In this document: piece by piece, positions 61,154 through 64,000 of the stretch | Layout: each line of letters starts with the position of its first letter | Numbering within the stretch: the first letter of the stretch is position 1 | Assembly (NCBI RefSeq): GCF_007859815.1 | Contig: NZ_SJPH01000003.1 | Location: 590,369-654,368 of the forward strand | Direction: 5' to 3' | Length of the DNA stretch: 64,000 nt | DNA from: Botrimarina hoheduenensis | GTDB lineage: Bacteria; Planctomycetota; Planctomycetia; Pirellulales; Lacipirellulaceae | Program-made: the position numbers and the translations under genes | Notes under the pieces: model-generated | What the model saw: the letters and a program-made list of their open reading frames with translations, nothing else | What the model was told of the DNA's origin: nothing | Database searches by the model: none

Positions 61154-62038
61154 ATGCCCGATCGCCTTCGCCAAGCCGCTCTGCTAGCAGCGTTGCTGCT
61201 GGCTCCTTTAGTCTCGGCGCAGCAGCCGATGCCGCCGGCGGGCATGGCGCCGCAGGCGCCGCAGGGTTTTGCGCTCAGTCCGGCAGAAGAGGCCTACCTG
61301 GATCAGGTGCTCACGGCTTGGGAGCTGGAGAGTAAAAAGATCCAAACCTTCTCGTGCGGCTTCACACGGATTGTGTATGACCACGTCTTCGGGCCGGCAC
61401 CCGATCCGGAGACCGGCGTGCGGATCCACGTGCGTGAAGAGGACGGAGAGCTGAGCTATCAACGCCCCGATAAGGGACGGTTTGAGATCACCAAGGTGCG
61501 GGCCTGGGACGCCGCCCAACAGCAGCATGTCGAGAATGCCAACATCATCGGCGAGAAGTGGGTCTGCGACGGAGAGGCGGTTTACGAGTACGCAACCGAG
61601 CAGAAGCAGCTCAAGGTTCGCCCCATCCCCAAGGAGATGCAGGGCGAGAGCATTGTCGATGGGCCGCTTCCCTTCTTATTTGGTGCCGAGGCGGAGAAGC
61701 TCAAACGCCGCTACTGGCTGAAGCTAGACCCGCGGGCACCGGCCGGTCAGCTCTGGCTGGTCGCGTTGCCGAAATACCATCAGGATGCCGCCAACTACAG
61801 CCAGGTGGAACTGATGCTCGACCGTCAACGACTGCTACCGACCGCCATGCGCGTGCAGGCACCGGATGGCAGCCAAACCGTCTACACCTTTGCCGCCGAC
61901 AAAGCGGAAATCAACGCGACCATGGCCCGCCTGTGGGGCCAACTCTTCAGCGCCCCGCGGACTCCGTTCGGCTGGAAGAGGGTGGTCGAGCAAGCCGAGC
62001 CCGAACAAGCCGCCAACCCGAGTGCCGCGATCCGCTAG
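61154..62038 (+). CDS. TIGR03009 family exported protein
   Basis: The 294-residue protein has a signal peptide (LRQAALLAALLLAPLVSAQQ) and the planctomycete-specific TIGR03009 layout: LTAWELESKKIQTFSCGFTR, GELSYQRPDKGRFEITKV, IIGEKWVCDGEAVYEYATEQ, KQLKVRPIPKEM, PLPFLFGAEAEKLKRRYWLK and QTVYTFAADKAEIN. The fold resembles LolA/LppX-type lipoprotein-binding half-barrels, so lipid or lipoprotein handling is possible (inference). The ATG at 61154 starts the signal peptide. A strong terminator overlaps the stop codon. Confidence 0.9.
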   Translation: MPDRLRQAALLAALLLAPLVSAQQPMPPAGMAPQAPQGFALSPAEEAYLDQVLTAWELESKKIQTFSCGFTRIVYDHVFGPAPDPETGVRIHVREEDGELSYQRPDKGRFEITKVRAWDAAQQQHVENANIIGEKWVCDGEAVYEYATEQKQLKVRPIPKEMQGESIVDGPLPFLFGAEAEKLKRRYWLKLDPRAPAGQLWLVALPKYHQDAANYSQVELMLDRQRLLPTAMRVQAPDGSQTVYTFAADKAEINATMARLWGQLFSAPRTPFGWKRVVEQAEPEQAANPSAAIR

Positions 62039-62074
62039 GGCACGTTTCAGAGAGCCCTAGCTTACTTTCTTTTT
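62035..62074 (+). terminator. Rho-independent terminator overlapping the stop codon
   Basis: CTAGGGC (62035-62041) pairs perfectly with GCCCTAG (62054-62060) across a 12-base loop and is followed by CTTACTTTCTTTTT. The left arm contains the TAG stop codon of the TIGR03009 gene. Confidence 0.85.
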
Positions 62075-62130
62075 ACGGTACAGCTGGTGATGCTCACCGC
62101 CGCTGACGCGACAAGTCCGTGCGACACGCA

Positions 62131-63327
62131 CTAAGCGGGCTTGAGGATCGTGTCATAGACCGCGGCGACCTGTCGCGCCATAGCGCGAGCGCTGAAGCGA
62201 TCGGCGTGCCGTTCGCGAGCGGCGATCGACATGTCTTCGTACTCGATCCGGCCGGCGATAATTTCTTCCAGTGCGCTGGTCATCTGGCTAACGCTACCCG
62301 GCTCAACAAGCAGCCCGGTCTCGCGGTGCAGGATCGCCTCGGCGGTCCCTTCGCAGCGGGTGGCGACGACCGGCAGGCCGGCGGCCATGGCCTCGAGGAC
62401 CACCATCGGCAGCCCTTCCCCAAACAGGCTGGGGAGCGCGAGCGTGTCGATCCGCGCCAGCGCGGCATGCACGTCGTCCGTGAACCCCGCCCAGTGAACT
62501 AGGTCGGTCAGCGCGAGCTTATCGACCAGCTCGTGAAGCTTGGCCTCGTACTCCGGCGTCTCGAACGGACCGATCGCCTCGAGTCGCACCTCGTGCCCAT
62601 GTGAGCGGAGCGTGGCGAGGGCTTCCAGCAGCACTTCCGCACCCTTGCGGGGACGGAACAGGGCGACCATGCCGATCACCAGTGGACCGACCGGCTTGCG
62701 GCGCCGCCGAGCACCGGGCGAGTTTTCTTCCAGCCCCGGCACGCCGTTCATCACACACCGCAAGCGGTCCGCGGAGAAACCCCGACCCAGCATGTGGTCC
62801 GTGAGCGTCGGTGATACCGTAATCAGTTGTTTGGCCGATCGGCCAAACCAGCGCTCGATGCCGTCGTTAACCAAGTTGGTAAACCGCCGTGTCGAGTCGC
62901 GACTGGCGGGGCTGTGGACGTGATACACCAGCGGTTTGCCGGTGCGGTGCGCGGCGGTCGCGGCGATCACAAGCGATCGGGGCGTGTGCGCATGAATCAG
63001 GTCGTAGTCCTCTTCACGGATCTGTCGCGCGATCGCACGGGATGGACGCAGGTCGAACCGACCCCGCATGGAGTGTTCGACCAGTGGTGCTTGCACAGCC
63101 TCGCGGCAATCTCCAAATCGACCCGGCTTGAGGGCTGCAAAGCCAACCTCATAGCCGAACTCGGGCAGCCATGCGGCGAGCAGATCTTGCACCCGCTCGG
63201 CACCGGAATAGTGCTCGCCGTTGATGACATGCAGCACGCGCACGGGGCGTGCGGGAGCTTCGGCCACCGGAGCCGGAGCAAGGGGCTTCGGGCCCGCGGT
63301 AAGCGGGGCGGGGGGCGAGAGAGGCAT
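62131..63327 (-). CDS. Glycosyltransferase family 4 protein
   Basis: The 398-residue GT-B enzyme starts at an ATG at 63327; an upstream start at 63396 would add 23 residues. VRVLHVINGEHYSGAERVQD is the N-terminal Rossmann start, IREEDYDLIHAHTPRSLVIA and VYHVHSPASR continue it, and the donor-site half has GPLVIGMVALFRPRKGAEVL, DLVHWAGFTDDVHAALARID and ALPSLFGEGLPMVVLEAMAA with the E-x7-E motif. It transfers a sugar from a nucleotide-sugar to a glycan or lipid in the cytoplasm or at the inner membrane. No other glycan gene is adjacent. The first 25 residues are Pro/Ala-rich and probably disordered. Confidence 0.93.
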   Translation of the reverse strand: MPLSPPAPLTAGPKPLAPAPVAEAPARPVRVLHVINGEHYSGAERVQDLLAAWLPEFGYEVGFAALKPGRFGDCREAVQAPLVEHSMRGRFDLRPSRAIARQIREEDYDLIHAHTPRSLVIAATAAHRTGKPLVYHVHSPASRDSTRRFTNLVNDGIERWFGRSAKQLITVSPTLTDHMLGRGFSADRLRCVMNGVPGLEENSPGARRRRKPVGPLVIGMVALFRPRKGAEVLLEALATLRSHGHEVRLEAIGPFETPEYEAKLHELVDKLALTDLVHWAGFTDDVHAALARIDTLALPSLFGEGLPMVVLEAMAAGLPVVATRCEGTAEAILHRETGLLVEPGSVSQMTSALEEIIAGRIEYEDMSIAARERHADRFSARAMARQVAAVYDTILKPA

Positions 63328-63546
63328 AACTCGCCTCGGGGGTGAGTAAAGAAGAGACCGCTCAGCGTGAGGAGCAACGCGGGGAATCTTCACCAAGCAA
63401 GCGAGAGACTCCAGCAGAAGCCTAGCTCACCCCCCGCCTCCACAACGGACAAACCGTGCGCGAACCTCCCCCACCAGGGGGGCCGATCGTGCCGATCAGA
63501 CGGAGTGGGGGGCTGTCGGGCGCTCGTTCGTGCCGTTAACGGCGGT

Positions 63547-64000
63547 TCAGCGCAGGTCGCTGAGCTTGTTGATATCAACCTGTTTGCCGACGATCAGCAG
63601 CACCTGGTCGGCCGACAGCTTGTACTCGCCGCCGGGGAACATCTCGAGCTTGCCGGTCATCGCGTCCTTCACACCGATCACCCAGATGTTGTATTTGCGG
63701 CGCAGATCCAGCTCTTGAAGCAGCTTGCCCGCGTACGAATCAGGCGTCGCTACTTCGAGGAAGCTGTACTCTGGATCAATCGGCAGGAAGTCGAGCACGT
63801 TGGGCCACGTCATCCGGTCCGCGAGCTGTCGCGCGATCTCGGTCTCGGGGAAAATCACCCGATCGACCCCCAGGCACTTGAGGATCCGCGCGTGCTCACT
63901 GGTCACGCCTTTGACAATCACCTGCTTGGCACCCAGCTCCTTGGCGTGAAGCGTCGCGAGCAGCGATTGGGTGATGTCTTCGCCCATGCTGATGATGACC
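63547..64000 (-). CDS. TrkA-type potassium channel/uptake regulatory protein, C-terminal part
   Basis: Only the last 150 codons are in the window; the start lies beyond the right edge. SMGEDITQSLLATLHAKELG and AKQVIVKGVTSEHARILKCL, then GVDRVIFPETEIARQLADRM, are the end of a TrkA-N (RCK) nucleotide-binding domain. FLEVATPDSYAGKLLQELDL, YNIWVIGVKD and KLSADQVLLIVGKQVDINKL make a complete TrkA-C domain. The layout fits KtrA/TrkA, the cytoplasmic subunit that gates a KtrB/TrkH potassium transporter through bound nucleotides. The partner membrane subunit would be outside the window. Confidence 0.93.
   Translation of the reverse strand, partial: VIISMGEDITQSLLATLHAKELGAKQVIVKGVTSEHARILKCLGVDRVIFPETEIARQLADRMTWPNVLDFLPIDPEYSFLEVATPDSYAGKLLQELDLRRKYNIWVIGVKDAMTGKLEMFPGGEYKLSADQVLLIVGKQVDINKLSDLR

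Overview
The window is GC-rich, gene-dense bacterial DNA that fits a planctomycete, most likely order Pirellulales and possibly Lacipirellulaceae (inference; no rRNA gene lies here to prove it). The supporting signs are a DUF1559 pseudopilin-like protein, seven secreted proteins ending in a PEP-CTERM anchor, dockerin-like GDYNNDG/ADYTVWRD modules, a TIGR03009 protein, a DUF1570 protein, a BBP7-type beta-barrel protein and an ECF sigma/FecR pair.

Left accessory part (1-24 kb). On the minus strand are a Gfo/Idh/MocA oxidoreductase (cut by the window edge), a small lipoprotein-like protein, a DUF1559 protein and two paralogous PEP-CTERM proteins. Across an 836-base gap a plus-strand series starts: ECF sigma factor, translationally coupled FecR-domain membrane protein, large beta-helix (pectate-lyase-like) protein, coupled TIM-barrel sugar isomerase-like protein, vanadium haloperoxidase-like protein and a coupled FG-GAP/ASPIC-UnbV protein. 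It reads as an envelope-regulated set of secreted enzymes for breaking down or modifying polysaccharide. A convergent FG-GAP PEP-CTERM protein follows. Then comes a five-gene minus-strand cluster at 17.8-23.9 kb: YHYH/PEP-CTERM protein, EF-hand/LTxxQ protein, PQQ-type beta-propeller, second YHYH protein, and a deiodinase-like thioredoxin-fold protein with a DsbD-alpha-like tail. This cluster is the best candidate for an undescribed exported redox or metal system.

Junction (24.4-26 kb). A complete IS4-type insertion sequence has 18-bp terminal inverted repeats and a 9-bp target duplication. It sits just downstream of thrS.

Right, more core-like part (26-64 kb). It holds thrS (with an unusual insertion), a CBM9/DOMON-like protein, a SEC-C/TPR protein overlapping ribD, a BBP7 beta-barrel, an MMPL/RND transporter, an S41 protease, an M29 aminopeptidase, an acyl-CoA dehydrogenase, a YtcJ-like amidohydrolase, an alpha/beta hydrolase, a GNAT/FemAB-like acyltransferase, a JmjC-like oxygenase, feoA-feoB behind a Fur-box-like site, an EamA transporter overlapping ychF, a TPR protein, a membrane-anchored ClpP-like protease divergent from folC, a small protein, a DUF1570 peptidase-like protein, a repeat protein with a C-terminal PD-(D/E)XK nuclease-like domain, a TIGR03009 protein, a GT4 glycosyltransferase and the C-terminal end of a TrkA-type protein. 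Several palindromes and two good hairpin terminators lie between genes. I saw no rRNA, convincing tRNA, CRISPR array, prophage or replication origin.
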